From positions 42,812,001-42,876,000 of the forward strand of contig NC_134539.1 of the NCBI RefSeq assembly GCF_050624435.1: a stretch of 64,000 nucleotides of DNA, written 5' to 3'. A model generated the notes under the pieces. That model did no database searches, was not told the DNA's origin, and saw only the letters and a list, made by a program, of their open reading frames with translations. Numbering within the stretch: position 1 is the first letter of the stretch; the number at the start of each line of letters is the position of its first letter. This DNA is from Tenrec ecaudatus (lineage: Eukaryota > Chordata > Mammalia > Afrosoricida > Tenrecidae). A program made the translations under genes and the position numbers. Positions 1-12,689 of this stretch are shown piece by piece.

Positions 1-202
1 TATTTTATTGTTTCAATTTGCTAGGAATGAAGTCAATTGATCATGGGCTTCACAATTTTAACTGTTGAGTTAGTTCACTGGAAAATTTGGTGAATCTTGA
101 TTGATTGATAAAAAGAACCATGACATCTGGAAAAAGAGACCTTAAGAGTAGCACTTACCCACACCACTCCTCTGCTCGATGAGAACTCCACCGTAGACAT
201 AA

Positions 203-383
203 CTCTCAAAACTCAGAACTCACTGCCATCAAGTCAGTGCTGACCCACTGTGGTTTCGGAGACTAGCCATTTACGGGAGCAGAAAGTCCAGTCTTTCTCC
301 TTAGGAGCTACTGGTGGTTTTGAACTGCCCACCATGCCGATTGCAGACCAGTGCTTAACCACTACAGCACCAGGGCTCCATAC
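203..383 (-). repeat. AfroSINE
   Basis: On the minus strand it begins GGAGCCCTGGTGCTGTAGTG and ends in GACTTGATGGCAGTGAG, so it is near full length with its tRNA-like head and RTE-like tail. Confidence 0.85.
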
Positions 384-884
384 CGCATACACAGAGGAGA
401 ATTCAGGCGCACTCTTGTCACTGAGGATGGGGAAATGAGAGGTAGCAGACAAGAGACAGGAAGAATGTGCCACTTGGTGATTGAGAGGAGCGAGTAGTCC
501 AGTTCTTTTGGACTGATGGAGAGACGGGGCTCCAAGAATTCAGGTGACTTGTCCATGGTTATACTGTTACTGAATGGAGAACATGGACTTTGACCTGAAG
601 TCTGTTTCTAGACTACATATTACATTCCCTCGCCACCCACACTTTGTTGTAATCACTGTTAATTAATATAACTATTGGCACTACTGTTGATGAGACTCTG
701 GTGATGCCATGTCTTTTTAAAATAAATATTTTAACAAAGGCTTGAACATATCGTTCTGTAGTCTTTTGTCCATCTTAGTTCTCTTAATGCATGCCAGTCT
801 GCAGTTCTTAATTGAATGATTCAACTACACTGAAAAATGCCTTAAGAGAATCTCTTCTGGCTCGTAATTGTTGCAAAGGTAGAT

Positions 885-945
885 ATTTTACATAAGGTTG
901 TTATGAGTCAGAATTGACTTGATGGCAGCGAGTGTTTTTGGAGAG
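885..945 (+). repeat. AfroSINE tail fragment
   Basis: Only the 3' part is present: TTATGAGTCAGAATTGACTT GATGGCAGCGAG (split here for reading). Confidence 0.7.
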
Positions 946-1393
946 TTCATAAATATTTTAAGTTGTTGTGAGAGCCAAATCCTGCTCGGTGAAGCAGTGC
1001 GGGTCTCTGGGAGAGCCTGACATTTAAAATACTTGATTGACTTTGCTCTTACGAGCTAGTTGGATGACTCTTGTCAAGTCACTGGTGTGTATTTTGGCAT
1101 ATAAACCTTAACGAGAAATTTCGGCCATCCTTTGACCCATTTTCTCACTGGCAGCTCTAGGTGACCTTCCTTATATTTTCTATTTTCTGGTCACCTTGGA
1201 CATTCGTAGGTTAAAGGCCTCTTCTGGGCTGTCTTCCCTTAGTGTCTGCCTGTCTGTCTTTAGATGGCCTCTTCCTCTGTGTGCCTTCTCTTTTCCAATG
1301 GCTTCCAGGCATGAATTATTAGGGCTCACTCTAATCTTGTGCACATTATTTGAATCTGCCAAGATGTTTTCCAAGTAAGGTCACATTCACCAG

Positions 1394-1442
1394 TTCTGAG
1401 AGCTAGAACTTGAACGTAACTTCTGAGAGCTAGAACTTGAAC
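1394..1442. repeat. Short tandem duplication, 27-bp unit
   Basis: TTCTGAGAGCTAGAACTTGA occurs twice, 27 bp apart, with the second unit incomplete. Confidence 0.85.
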
Positions 1443-1564
1443 TTGGGGCACTAGTCAACAGGAATCTTTGTATCTGTTCTCTGATAAGCCTTTCAGGTTT
1501 TCTTCTTCACTATTTGAGAGCTCTTCAGTAAAACCACTGTTTTCTTCTGTTTATTTTTTAATAG

Positions 1565-1738
<174 letters not shown>

Positions 1739-3544
1739 TGAATGTTTAATTTATGAAAAGTGAAAAATGATGGGTTTCTGTATACACCTGTACCTTTTAG
1801 CAAAGGGCAGTTCTTCACTTTGTTTGGCCACAGGTATCTTTGAGAATCTGAAACCTGTGGAAGACTGCAAATGATCTCTCTGTGTGCTATACACACTGTG
1901 TCCGCGAGTCAAATACCCTCTCGAGGCCGTTTATCTTTCCAGGGTAAAGTTAAGGTTTGTTGCTTATGTTTGAGGGGATGGGATAATCATCATTACTGAA
2001 ATTATTCAAAGAAAATGTAATCACGAACTACCCATAAGTTGAAATAATTATAATAAATGAATTAATTCATTTTAAAAAAAAGCAAGACTGGAGAAGAAGG
2101 GAAAACTGAGCATCTTCCGAAGGCCTAGGGCGTGGACTCAACCAGCACAAAATGCAAGTGCGTGCCTGTGCTGGGGCCCAGGTGCGCCTTCATAGTTAGC
2201 AGCATGCAAGGCCCTGTGTGCTCGCAGCTGCTTCATCTCCGCCTGCCTTTGGCCTTCGCCATCCGTGCTCTCCACCATTCTCTCTCTGCCATCAACCAAC
2301 AGGTTTATCAACGCACGGTGGCATGAGTGGTATCGCTTTTCCTACCTTTCCCCCTTACCTTTGGGGACAGAAATCTCATGCGTACTGAGGGTGCTCTGTC
2401 TTGCCAGTTTCTGCCAACCAACGTAAGCCGTCCCTGGTGAGGGATGCCCAGCGTTATGGACACTGCTTGCCTTTTCTCTTACCTCCAGGCTCCAAATACC
2501 GGGCAGGTGCCTGTTGCTTTATTGCTTACATTACCTTGTCTCTGGATCTCCTTCCTTAAAGGTAGCTCCACAATTGTTTATTTTTGGCATTGTCAGTGGG
2601 GAATCTGGAATCTGGAGACAGCAAATGGACACTTTAAAAAAACCAACTTGCAATTGGGTAGATAAAATTAAACCATTGTCAATATCTCTCATGAGATAAA
2701 CTTTGCAAAATGTGTTTGGAAAAATATTTCCCAGTCTCACATTAGTACATACATTTTATTTTATCGCCAGCTTTTATTGAATGGCAGTTAACCATCTCCC
2801 TCCTCCCCTGCAGCCCTTCCCCCTCCTCTCTGCCTTCTTCAGTCTCCTCCTACATGTTCAAATATGTTGGACAGCAGTTTCACCAGTAAGGACTTTTTGG
2901 AAAGCATTGTTAGAAAGTAAACATAATTATCCTATTACATTGAATTTTTTTAAATGTTGACCATGTTCATCATTATATCTAGTTATGCTTACCCTGAAGA
3001 TAATTTAGAATTGTAAGGAATTTGAAACATTTTGAAAACATTTTATATCTTAGTGTAAATTCATATTTGAGAGTCAAGATTAGAGTCTTTTACAAGAACG
3101 CTTTATGGGCTATGTCAGCGATGATTCTTTGTTGCCAGTAGTTACACTTGATGCATTCATTCAATATAACTTCATTGATGGTTATGCTGGATTTGGGGTA
3201 TGTGGCAGTACGAAAAATAGCTCCTCTCCCGTTTATTTCACATTCTAATAGAGGGTAATTTGGAAGAAATGCAAAAGGAAAGGAAACTCAGGCCCTTTCA
3301 AAACAGAATTTAAGAGATAAAAGCAGAATAAGCAAAAAATGTATAGAATATGGCTTTACATAATGCAGAGAGGTCATGAAGTGAATTCAGAAGCAGTTGC
3401 TTAGAAGCTGACGTGAAGAGTTTGACGCTTGCCTACTAGAGGCTATATCAATAAGGCCGTTCATTTGCAAAGATAGTCAAAGAACAGCATTTTAAGAGTC
3501 TTCTAGTTGCAGCCGAGCTAGGAAACGAACAAGCTCTTCCTCCA

Positions 3545-3735
3545 AAAACAAACCCACTGTGACTGCATCTCTTCTGAGTCATGGAACCTTAGAAGACTGA
3601 TTAGAACTGCTCATTAGGCGTTCTCTGACTGTAATCATTTACAGGAATAAACGTCTTCTTGGGGAACCGTTGGCGGGTTTGAATCCCTGACCTTGTGCAA
3701 CCAAATCTTATCCCACACCACCATAGCCCTTTATA
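3545..3735 (-). repeat. AfroSINE, diverged
   Basis: The plus strand has AACCGTTGGCGGGTTTGAAT (B-box region reversed) and ACACCACCATAGCCCTTTAT at the head end. Confidence 0.6.
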
Positions 3736-3984
3736 GCTCTGCACCAACAAGCCCCTATTACAGGGTTTCCTAAATGTCACTTTTAGAAGCCAAGTCATAA
3801 TTTTTTAATACTATTATATGTATATGAATAAGGAAGGTCATGAAAATGTTGAACTTTGACTTGTGGTATTGAAAAAGAATGGTGAAAGTGCCGCGGGACA
3901 GGCTTTCAATAAAAGAAATATCTGTTTTGAGTGAAATATAGCCAGAGTTCCTTAGAATCAAGGATAGTGAGACTTTGTTTCATG

Positions 3985-4170
3985 CAACATTATCATGATC
4001 CCAGTCTCTTGAGAAAGACATCCTCCATGGTAAAGTAGGGGATCAATGAAGAAGCTACATCAGGAGATGGATCGACATGGTGGCTGTAACAATGGGCTCA
4101 AGAGGCATTATTTTGTTCTGTTGTACAGTGAATCACTTAGAATTGGAATGGACTTTGGCATTTGACAGCA
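3985..4170 (+). mobile_element. BovB-like RTE LINE, 3' end
   Basis: Translated pieces LEKDILHGKVGDQ and RWIDMVAVTMGSRG match the C terminus of BovB/RTE reverse transcriptases. A remnant of the SINE-like tail (TTAGAATTGGAATGGAC) and an (AC)n repeat follow. Decayed by stops. Confidence 0.7.
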
Positions 4171-4183
4171 TCAAAAACAAATC

Positions 4184-4210
<27 letters not shown>
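4184..4210. repeat. (AC)n microsatellite
   Basis: About 13 AC units follow an RTE tail. Confidence 0.95.
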
Positions 4211-4216
<6 letters not shown>

Positions 4217-4619
4217 AAAGAGTCTTCTAGTCATGTTGAAGCAAAGTCAGTGCTAATTTGGAGTAGAATGCTTCATTCCATGTATCTGGGTTTTGGTGTT
4301 TGAATCCTTGCTTAACTTTAGCCCTGATGTTAAAAATGAAAAAAACTGGATTTGAATGTGCAATAAAAATATATTAATGAGGACTCTGAAGAAGAATCTT
4401 GGATACATTTGAAAGTTTAGAAATGAATTTCTTTTATGAATGTACCAACCGCTGGTGCCAAAGAGGTGTGTGGGGGGCAGCCTGAAGAGTTACCAACTTC
4501 TAAGACAACATGCAATCAAGAGTCATTGATAATTGGAAAGTGAAAGTCGGAAATAAAGAAGGTTTAGCTGTCTGCAGTGACAAACCATCAGTAACTCATG
4601 CAAGTTCACAATGTGCCTG

Positions 4620-5860
4620 AAGAAAACTGAAACGCGTCTATGAGAGGGAGCCAAAGTGCGAAGCTGAATAGATTTGACACATTGAACACCAGTGACCCAA
4701 GAGGAGATGAATTATGGGCCTCGTACCCGAAGAGTTTTGAGGAAGAAAAGCTTACATAATAAAGAGGCAGTATCAAGTAAGGCAATTCATTTGTAAAGAT
4801 AATGAAGGAATCAAAAAATCATTAAAAAGACAGGAAAGACCAGAGCAGATGTCAGAAGGGATTCTGAAATTTGTCCATGAGGACGGAGTAGCTGCAGCAA
4901 AAGCAAGAAATTACGAAGTAAATGATCCAAACAGCTTTCCAAGGGCAGCTCGACGAGGCCAAGCATTGGAATGAAGTGTCCCCAGAGCCGGGGTTAGGGA
5001 GTTAGAGGGTAGAAGAACTTCACACCGAACAAAATGAAGGGAAAATTAAGTCTTGAGTTTCAATGTTTAAGATACTACGGATAAGATATTGAATGGCACA
5101 GGAAGCATCCAAAGAAAGCAGAAGAATATGCAGTTACTGTACCCAAAGGACTGATTGCTGTTAACCCATTTGTGTATGCAAAACATTTGGAAAACAGCTA
5201 CCCAGCCTGCCAATTGGAAGAAATCCATATTGTGTCCATTCCAGAGAAAGATGATTCAGCCGAATAAGGGGGTTAATGAATACACTCATTAAATACTACA
5301 CAGAAGGAAGGCTTTACTGAAGACAATTTTAAAATAGTTGCAACAATATATTGACAGGGAGCTGCCACAAATTCAAGCTGGATTCGTGAGAAATGGAACA
5401 ATGGATATCGTTCTCGATGTCAGGTAGCAGTCAGCTGGAAATAGAATGCCAGAGAGAGGTTTACCTGTTTGGATTGACTGTGCAGAGGCATTCAACCAGA
5501 GACAATCACATACAGAATTGTGAAAAATAGGACTCCCAGGACATTTAAGCCTGTCTTTATGGGGAACCTGTACACAGACCAAGAGGGCATTGTTTGAACT
5601 GAACATGGGGATGCAGCATGGTGTTCAATCCAGAAAGGTGTGTGACAGAGCTGTCTACTTCACACCTCTTATTCAATCTACATGTTGAGCAACTAAATTT
5701 GAGAAATTGGATTATATGGAAAGCACAAAGATTGGAGAAAGACTCAACCACCGGAACTATGCAGATGATACAAGCTTACAGTGAAGGAGACTTGAAGAAC
5801 TTGATACAGATCAAAGATTACAGCCTCCGGCATGTAACATAAAGAAACATAAAGAAAACA
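4620..5860 (+). mobile_element. BovB-like RTE LINE, reverse transcriptase remnant
   Basis: Broken frames contain IDCAEAFN (RT motif with the first catalytic Asp), GLPGHL, a GVQSRKVCDRAVYFTPL-like stretch and YADDTS at 5758-5775, in the order expected for an RTE reverse transcriptase. Frameshifts and stops make it a fossil. A second small piece of the same element lies at about 3400-3500 (CGTTCATTTGCAAAGATAG). Confidence 0.72.
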
Positions 5861-5933
5861 AAGATTCTGGCCGGAGGATCAATAAGCAACATCATGATAT
5901 TTGGAGAAAAATTTGAAGTTTTCATAGCTTTTT

Positions 5934-6197
5934 CCATATATACTCGAATATAAGCTGGCCTGAATATCAGTTGAGGCACCTGATTTTACCACAAAAACTG
6001 CATTAAAAATGTGCTGAAAGGGCTTAAGTGGAGAGCAAATGCTTTGAGAATGATTGGGGCAGGGAATGTGCGGATGTGCTTTATACAATCGATGTATGTA
6101 TATGTATGAATTGTGATAAGAGTTGTATGAGCCCCTAATAAAATGTTTCTTAATATGTGCTGAAAAAAACCTCGGCTTATCCACGAGTATATACGGT
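5934..6197 (+). mobile_element. Non-autonomous DNA transposon carrying a LINE 3' end
   Basis: The ends are inverted: CATATATACTCGAATATAAG on the left and CGAGTATATACGGT on the right. Between them, a LINE 3' end (6019-6150, finishing in AATAAAATG) is flanked by a repeated AATGTGCTGAAA, consistent with a target-site duplication. The family of the transposon is not known to me; hAT-type is a guess. Confidence 0.75.
6019..6150 (+). mobile_element. LINE 3' end inside the DNA transposon
   Basis: This roughly 130-bp piece contains AGTGGAGAGCAAATGCTTTG and the terminal TGAGCCCCTAATAAAATG. It is truncated at its 5' side and matches the copies at 13401 and 58500. Confidence 0.85.
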
Positions 6198-6334
6198 ACT
6201 GACTTAGATTCATAGCCATTGCCCATTCACTGCGCAGATCGTTGCTACAAAATACCGATGTAAAACGGTCAGAAGCAAGGCAGAACAGGGTAGAATGACT
6301 ACTTATGGTTTTGGAGGCTGTTAATCTTTTATGA

Positions 6335-6450
6335 GCGACAGAGCCTCATCTCTCTCCCAGCGAGCAGCTGGTAGGTTTGACTCACAGACCTTGTAATTAG
6401 CAACCCCTGTTGTGGTTACTAGCTGCTCTGCCTGCCACCAAGAGTCCTAT
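6335..6450 (-). repeat. AfroSINE, partial
   Basis: Head and middle only: TTGTGGTTACTAGCTGCTCT and CTCATCTCTCTCCCAGCGAG on the plus strand; the tail is missing. Confidence 0.6.
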
Positions 6451-6614
6451 GAACTACAAAGTAAAGAAAATGTATTATTTATGACTGGTCAAAATGATGT
6501 TGATTCATTATTTCTCTAACATATTTTAAATTCACTTAGAGCTCTTAAACTTGTAAGTTCATTATAACTTAATAGATCAGATCCCAGTGTTTAGAGGAAA
6601 CTATATTTTGGTGA

Positions 6615-6827
<213 letters not shown>

Positions 6828-7349
6828 TAGGTTACTTGATTCTTAGCGTGTGTGTCTTAGGGCTGTAGACAAGTGATGTCAGTGGAGTTTTTGCCTTAGC
6901 ACTTGATTCAGATGAGTCAAACCATTGTCTATTTTAGTTACTTTCCTATTGGTAATTTTAGTGGTAGTTGTATACCTCAGCAAGCCATATTTTCATTTTA
7001 AACACTTTATGATATTGCTATTAGCATGATCTAGATTTGGATTTATTTCTAGGGGTCAGTTGGGAAAATCCATCATCAATTGATGCAAATGAGCACTGAC
7101 TTTGAAATTTGCTATTGAGGTCAGATACATCTCCCTACTTGACTAATTGTTTGAATGCTTTATTAAAATTTAAAGATTAGAACAAGAAGTCTGCTAATGT
7201 TTTAACTGGCATGTTATGTTAAGAGATTCTGAATTATAGATTCTACTCTTATTTTAAGTGGATTGCTTCAAAGCGATTACTGGTTTATTAAATAAGAATT
7301 CAAAGAGTGTAGAATATGTTGTGAAATTAGTATGAAATAAGGTCTAAGC

Positions 7350-7540
7350 CAAACCAGAACCCAACTCACTGCCTTGGAGTCAATGCTGACTCATAGCAGC
7401 CCTGTAGGACATGTCAGAACTGCCCGCGTGGATTTCTGAGACTGAACCTGTTAGTGGGACTAGAATGCCCTGTCTGGTGTCTTTGAACTGCCAGCTTTGA
7501 AGGTCAAAGCCCAGCCGCTGCACTGCCAGGTCCCATTAAG
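7350..7540 (-). repeat. AfroSINE
   Basis: Starts AAGCCAAACCAGAACCCAAC and includes AGTCAATGCTGACTCATAGC; the tRNA-like head is diverged. Confidence 0.75.
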
Positions 7541-7924
7541 GTCCGCCATTAGCAAAATGCAGGCTGAGTGCTTGTCACGCCAGTGCCTTCCAGCTTTGAG
7601 TTGGATGCTACTTGGTTGGGCTTAGCGCACTCTGTAGTGAGCTAAAGTTGGTTTTGTAATGCATTTGCATCTGTAGCATGTTTTCATTTTCCATGTGAAG
7701 TAGGGGAAAAACTTCCATTTGGTAGCTTACATACTTTATTTTGAAATTGAAGTTCACAATTCTTTTTGTTTTGAAAAATTAATCAAAGCAAAAAGTTATT
7801 TTATAAAACCCAGGAAACTAGTTCTTAAATTGGGAGGTGGATTATGAGAAAATTGCCTTTCCCCCTGGTACATAAAGAGATTATGAAGGAAATATATCAT
7901 ATTTTTTTCTCATGCCTTTTAAAA

Positions 7925-8095
7925 AAATTTATTTTTTAATCATTTTATTAGGGGCTCATACAACTCTTATCACAATCCATACATACATCAGTTGTGTAAA
8001 GCATGTTTGTACATTCATTGCCCTCATCATTCTCAAAACATTTGCTCTCCACTTAAGCCCCTGGCATCAGCTCTTCATTTTTTCCCAAATGTATC
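7925..8095 (-). mobile_element. LINE 3' end
   Basis: Starts TTTATTAGGGGCTCATACAA and runs to CTCCACTTAAGCCCCTGGCA and beyond, the reverse complement of the family 3' end. It shows that the unit continues past the truncation point used at 6019 and 13401. Confidence 0.8.
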
Positions 8096-8329
8096 ATATA
8101 TTAAAGTATTTTAAAGGTATGCTATATCACCTCTCCAGAAAATATTTATGTGATAATGTGAAATATCTGGAATATAGCCAGTAACCATGCAGGAAGCAAA
8201 AGATGTCTGAGCAGTCAAAGTCAGACTTAATATCCTCCATTCACGATCTCTCTTTTTAAAATTTTTATTTATTTATATTTTCACGATCTTTCTTGAAACC
8301 TGTTGACTCTTAATCAGTGGATGTTGTTG

Positions 8330-8490
8330 TAAGGTCAGTCAGGTGGATTCTGACCCACAGCGACTCCACAGCAGATTGAAGCACTGCGCACACCTGCACC
8401 GTCCTCACAATTGTCTTCGCTTGAGCCCATGGGTGCAGCCACGCGCCCATCCATTTTGTTGAGGGCCTTCCTCAGAGGACTGCTGCATTT
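8330..8490 (-). mobile_element. BovB-like RTE LINE fragment, 3' end
   Basis: Plus-strand text CACAATTGTCTTCGCTTGAG, CCATGGGTGCAGCCACG and TTGAGGGCCTTCCTC is the reverse complement of the RTE C-terminal coding end. It is followed by a C-rich run at 8511-8526. Confidence 0.6.
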
Positions 8491-9339
8491 TGGTGATGGT
8501 TTTGTTGTCCCCCCCCCACCCCCCCTTGTAAGGGCGGTTAGTGTTACGCGTAATCAGAGGAGTAAGAATTAACAACGAACTGATTGGACAGTTGTAAAAT
8601 GTAAACACAGTCCCTCGAAAGTGAAGTGAATCCAGTTGCAATAATTTAAGATCAGATAAAAGTTTCCCCAGGTTTTTTTAATACGACATTTTCAAAGGCC
8701 TTTTCCTCCTCTTCCGATATGCTACCCTCCTTACTACTTCCTCTGGCTTTCCAGTTGTGTTTCTGTTCAAATTCGTGCCCAGTGACTGAAAATGGAAAGA
8801 CTCTGTGAATTACATCACTTGGGTGATGTCAGTGTATTTTCCTAATGTACCTCTTTGCTTCTCTCTTCTTGCTGTTTGGCTCTTGTCTTCTGTCACTGTG
8901 TTGCAGAGCAGTGTTTGGAGATGTGGTGAGAGAAGTTCCTTGTCCAGCCAGTAATTCCAGTTTCTCCTTTAAGATTACTTCAATGAGAGCTGCGTGCAGT
9001 TATTTTCTTACTGTATCCAAACACACTGCCCAGATCATGGTTTGATTTACAGTAAAACAACTGCATTGGACTTGCCTCAAACACCAAGATGCTGACAAAA
9101 TAGGGAGGGATGACACTGAAGATTACTTCATGAAGGAGCAGTATATGCTGGAGACCTGGATAAAGAATTTCTTACAAGGTTTCCTATTCCATATATGGAA
9201 TCAACTGTGCCTTTTTTTTACTAGAGGCTGATATTCTTGTCCAAAGTATCATTTTGAGACTATCTCTTTCACCCTTTCTGACTAGGTCCCCTTTGTACTC
9301 CCAAGTTATTTCTTAATATATATTTATGTTTTATTGGCA

Positions 9340-9640
9340 CTTCATTTGCATAAATTCTGTAGTTTAGTCATATCAAAGAGAGTTGTACAATCAGTATCAC
9401 AGTAAATCTTACATCATTTTCTTCCTTGTACTCGTTGTTTTTAGAGTAATTGTTATTATTTTTAATTGTGGCTAAAATATACATAAAACATCCTCCATGT
9501 AAAATTAAGTGCCATTGATTATACTCTTCAAGTTACCTTTTTCCAAATTATTTCACCACCATTAACATAAACTCAGTTCCCCCCAAGCAAAAACTCTTCT
9601 TCCTTCACCCTTTTAATATTTTTTAAGAGTTGACATTTTA
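9340..9640 (-). mobile_element. Old L1 3' segment
   Basis: The plus strand has GGCTAAAATATACATAAAAC and TTTCACCACCATTAACATAA, a diverged form of the widespread antisense L1M 3' sequence. Confidence 0.5.
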
Positions 9641-9667
9641 ATGCTATATTATAAACCTTTAGAATTT

Positions 9668-9850
9668 GTATTAATTGTTTTATTGGAGGCTCTTACAAGT
9701 CTTGGGACAAGCCATCATTCCACTGTATGAAGCACCCTTCTATTCATCAACATTTCCAAACATTTGCTTTCTGCTTGAGCTCTTGCTGTCAGCTCCCTTG
9801 TTTTCCTCTCCCTCCCCCTCCTGCCATCGTGAATCCTTGATCAGTTAGGT
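9668..9850 (-). mobile_element. LINE 3' end, diverged
   Basis: Diverged reverse-complement copy: GTTTTATTGGAGGCTCTTAC at one end and TGAGCTCTTGCTGTCAGCTC inside. Confidence 0.7.
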
Positions 9851-10221
9851 ATTATTATTGTTATTTCATCTCTTAACTGTACTTCAAACTTTTTAAAAAG
9901 CACTAAGTATTCGCCTCTAAGTCAGTTTTAGAATCACCTTGAGAGGATATCACAAAGCGAACGGTGCCAAGTCTGGCAGGAAAACCTGCTACATGGAACA
10001 ATGTCGAGCATTTGAATGAGACTTGAAGAGTTGTTTATTGCGGTGTCACATTCAGATTTTCAACTAGAAACCCCACTGGACTCTGCTGCAAATGGAAGTG
10101 AAAATAAGCCACGCAAATGCTGTACATGCCACCTTCTGTTTACCAGATTTATCTGCAGTCTTAGTATACCTATCTGCTAGCAACGATCATTCCAGAACAG
10201 AATTATTCTTATTTTTGCCCA

Positions 10222-10400
10222 TGTTTCCAGGGCTTTCTCGGCTGGCACTGTGGAAGTATGTGCTGGTTGGCAGCTCAAACCTACCAGCCACTCCTAGGAA
10301 GACAGACGGAGTTTCCGTTCCTGAAAAGATTTGTGGTCTCCCAAACCCTCTATAAGGTGGCGCCTGGGTCGGGATCAACTTGCCGACTGTGGGTTTGGGT
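10222..10400 (+). repeat. AfroSINE, diverged
   Basis: GCTGGTTGGCAGCTCAAACC and ACCAGCCACTCCTAGGAAGA mark the B box and middle; the tail is GGGATCAACTTGCCGACTGT. Confidence 0.6.
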
Positions 10401-10911
10401 AATCCCAGCAGACTTTCCTTCCTGCTGCTTCCTGCATGCCAGCCTCTTTTTGCTATTTAGATGATTCAGTTTATTTATTTATTAACACACCGAAGTGAAG
10501 TAAATCTAGTTCACATTTCAGAGTCAACAGACAGATTTTAAAATTCAGTACCTGCAGGTTAGGAGAATAAGGATGGCCTTTGAGAGGTCAAAGATCCTGG
10601 AACTCGGAATCCCGACAAACTTAATGCCTTATTGGCTGAAATGCAAATCTCTTAAACCGTACCATCATGCTCCTAATTTTTTGTTGATCGATTTCAGACT
10701 TTCTGATGATGGACAACAGATTTAGAAATCTTATTTTGTTCTGTTTAGGCAAACGAGTACAGGAAGCAAGGTCTTAAATGTCAATATTTTATCATTATTC
10801 CCATTTTAAATGTGTTTGGAAAGCATGCCGATTCAATTAAGTTAGCTACTGGCATTAGGCATTAAGAGAATTATTTCCGATTGACCTCTTTCATTTATCT
10901 ACGGAAATAGT

Positions 10912-11095
10912 CAAACCAGAAAACCAAACCTGTTGTAGTCAGTGAGCCTAGAGGACAGAGGGCGACTGCCACGTAGCGTTTCGAAGGCTGTCGTCTCTAC
11001 CGAGGCAGACTGCCGCATCTGTCTCCTGGGCTCAAACCACCGGCCTTTGCTTAGCAGACAGACCCGTCACCACCACATCACCAGACCTCCTTGTA
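10912..11095 (-). repeat. AfroSINE, diverged
   Basis: Starts TCAAACCAGAAAACCAAACC, includes CTCAAACCACCGGCCTTTGC and ends ACATCACCAGACCTCCTT. Confidence 0.65.
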
Positions 11096-11244
11096 AAAAC
11101 AGTAGGAGCATAATCTTCGAAGTACTGGATACATTTACAGAAGACACTAGTTTCTGTATGGACATAGCAGATTTGGCCTTTATTTCTTCATATTTGTTTA
11201 GTAATTATTTGTGATTACTCTTATACTGTGTACTCCTATTGTAG

Positions 11245-12060
11245 TTCTACTTTAAGTTTGGTCTTGGGGGACCAATTGCTATGACCAATAAAATTAAAGG
11301 TCAGAATGGTAAGATTTGCCTTGGAGACAAGTATCTGAGAGACGAAGGGGTGGACGGAGAAAAGAGCAGTCTCTCGGAAATCAAGAGGAAGGAAGTGTTG
11401 GCACGCAAGGCTTCAGTCGATCTAAAGAGCTGTGCTGAGCAAAGTGTCGCGACTGATGCTTCTTGGAGGCTTTCCAGTAATGTGCAGTGCTGTGACCCAA
11501 AGCAGCCGAAGCGCCCACCGAGGCCTCTTCGGAACCCACTAAAGGGAATTATGTGTGTGAACAGAAATGCCTTAGAGAGAGAGAGAGCGCTAAGTCCTGG
11601 GACCAGCGTGTACCTTATAAACAGAGATATTTTGAGAAAAACACCACTCTTGACCTTGAAAGGGGAACGGAGCTCAGTTGTCATATGTATCTTTCTTCAG
11701 CTTTCGGCTTCTGGAAAAGAAATTCCAGAAAAAGGATGAAATCATCTCTTTTGACTGAAGACATTTCTTGAACTTAGACCTGGTACTGTCTACCCTCTTA
11801 TCGCTCAGGATAAGTTCTTCGCCCTTTGTGCAGTATACGAAGTGAAATGTAACTTTAGGTGAAAGAGGAGCTACAGGTTTTCATTTGGGCCCGTTGTATA
11901 TGTTGCTTGTACATAGATGACATACAGTTTTCGCTAGACTATCGGTTGTTAATTTATTGCTTGCATTGTTCACACACACCCTGAGTGTGTGAAGCCCTAC
12001 CATGTAAGCTTTGTGTGCAAGCACACACTCATTCAACACAAAATAAAAATGGCCACTTAG
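11245..12060 (+). other. Candidate alternative last exon of FSD1L
   Basis: A pyrimidine-rich acceptor (CTATTGTAG, ending at 11244) opens a frame in phase 0, the phase left by the FSD1L exon ending at 6746. The frame runs 12 codons to an ATG at 11281 and then 152 more codons to a stop at 11737-11739. An AATAAA lies at 12042-12047. The protein (it contains KQPKRPPRPL) resembles nothing I recognise. The region is richer in G+C than its flanks, which alone lengthens chance frames, and the minus strand also has a 127-codon frame. It could be a short-isoform terminal exon, an unrelated transcript, or chance. Confidence 0.25.
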
Positions 12061-12689
12061 AGGGATTTAAAAAATAACAGTGATGTTTTATTGTTGGCTT
12101 ATTTGAAGATGTAAGTAATGCTCCTAGCCTAGTTCTAAACCAGTGGGAAGATAAAAGAATGAAGCAGATAGGATGCTATTGAAGAATAGGTCATATCAAT
12201 GGATAACCTTCCTGTTACTGAACCATTGTACCCTCCCAGGTGCAGGCAGCACTGGGCCACCTCTGGTCTCTGTTTAGTCAAACTGTGACATAGAAGGCAA
12301 AAGCACACGGGATTTATGAGTAAGTAAGTACCAAGGGAACAGGCTGAGCGATTCCTTTCCATGTTCTCTCTGCATATGACCTCTTCAGGGGAAATGAGTT
12401 AGGGAGAGGCCAAGGCGATGCTGGTGGCATTTCTGCAGGTGTAAGGAGATGTCAGTGGCAGAGTCGATCCCCTCTCGTCGCAGCTCCTTAGTACTTGTAT
12501 TTAAAGCCTTTGGTTTGTAAATCCAACTGTAAGGAGAGTAGTTTTAAAAAGTCATATAATTGACACTCTTCACATTTCTTACTCCTGTGACCATAGTAGT
12601 GTCCTGATTTAGGCCACAAATTCTAAATGCCACAGAGTTTAGTTGGCTTGTTATGGGAGGATGCTTCAAAAAGTTTGTGGAAAAAGTCC

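Larger units (their letters stand above)
1..1564 (+). other. FSD1L: FSD1L intron, left edge of window
   Basis: This is the end of an intron whose 5' exon lies outside the window. It holds one AfroSINE at 203-383, a SINE tail at 885-945 and a short 27-bp tandem duplication at 1394-1442. The last bases before the exon form a pyrimidine tract ending in AATAG. I see no coding exon in it. Confidence 0.75.

Noticed and set aside
5879..6226. 115-codon minus-strand frame
   Set aside because: It is made of transposon ends and LINE 3' UTR read backwards; the same peptide pieces recur in other copies.
11301..11684. 127-codon minus-strand frame
   Set aside because: Low-similarity frame opposite the plus-strand candidate exon, without a poly(A) signal or splice context on that strand. 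It warns that composition alone opens frames here.
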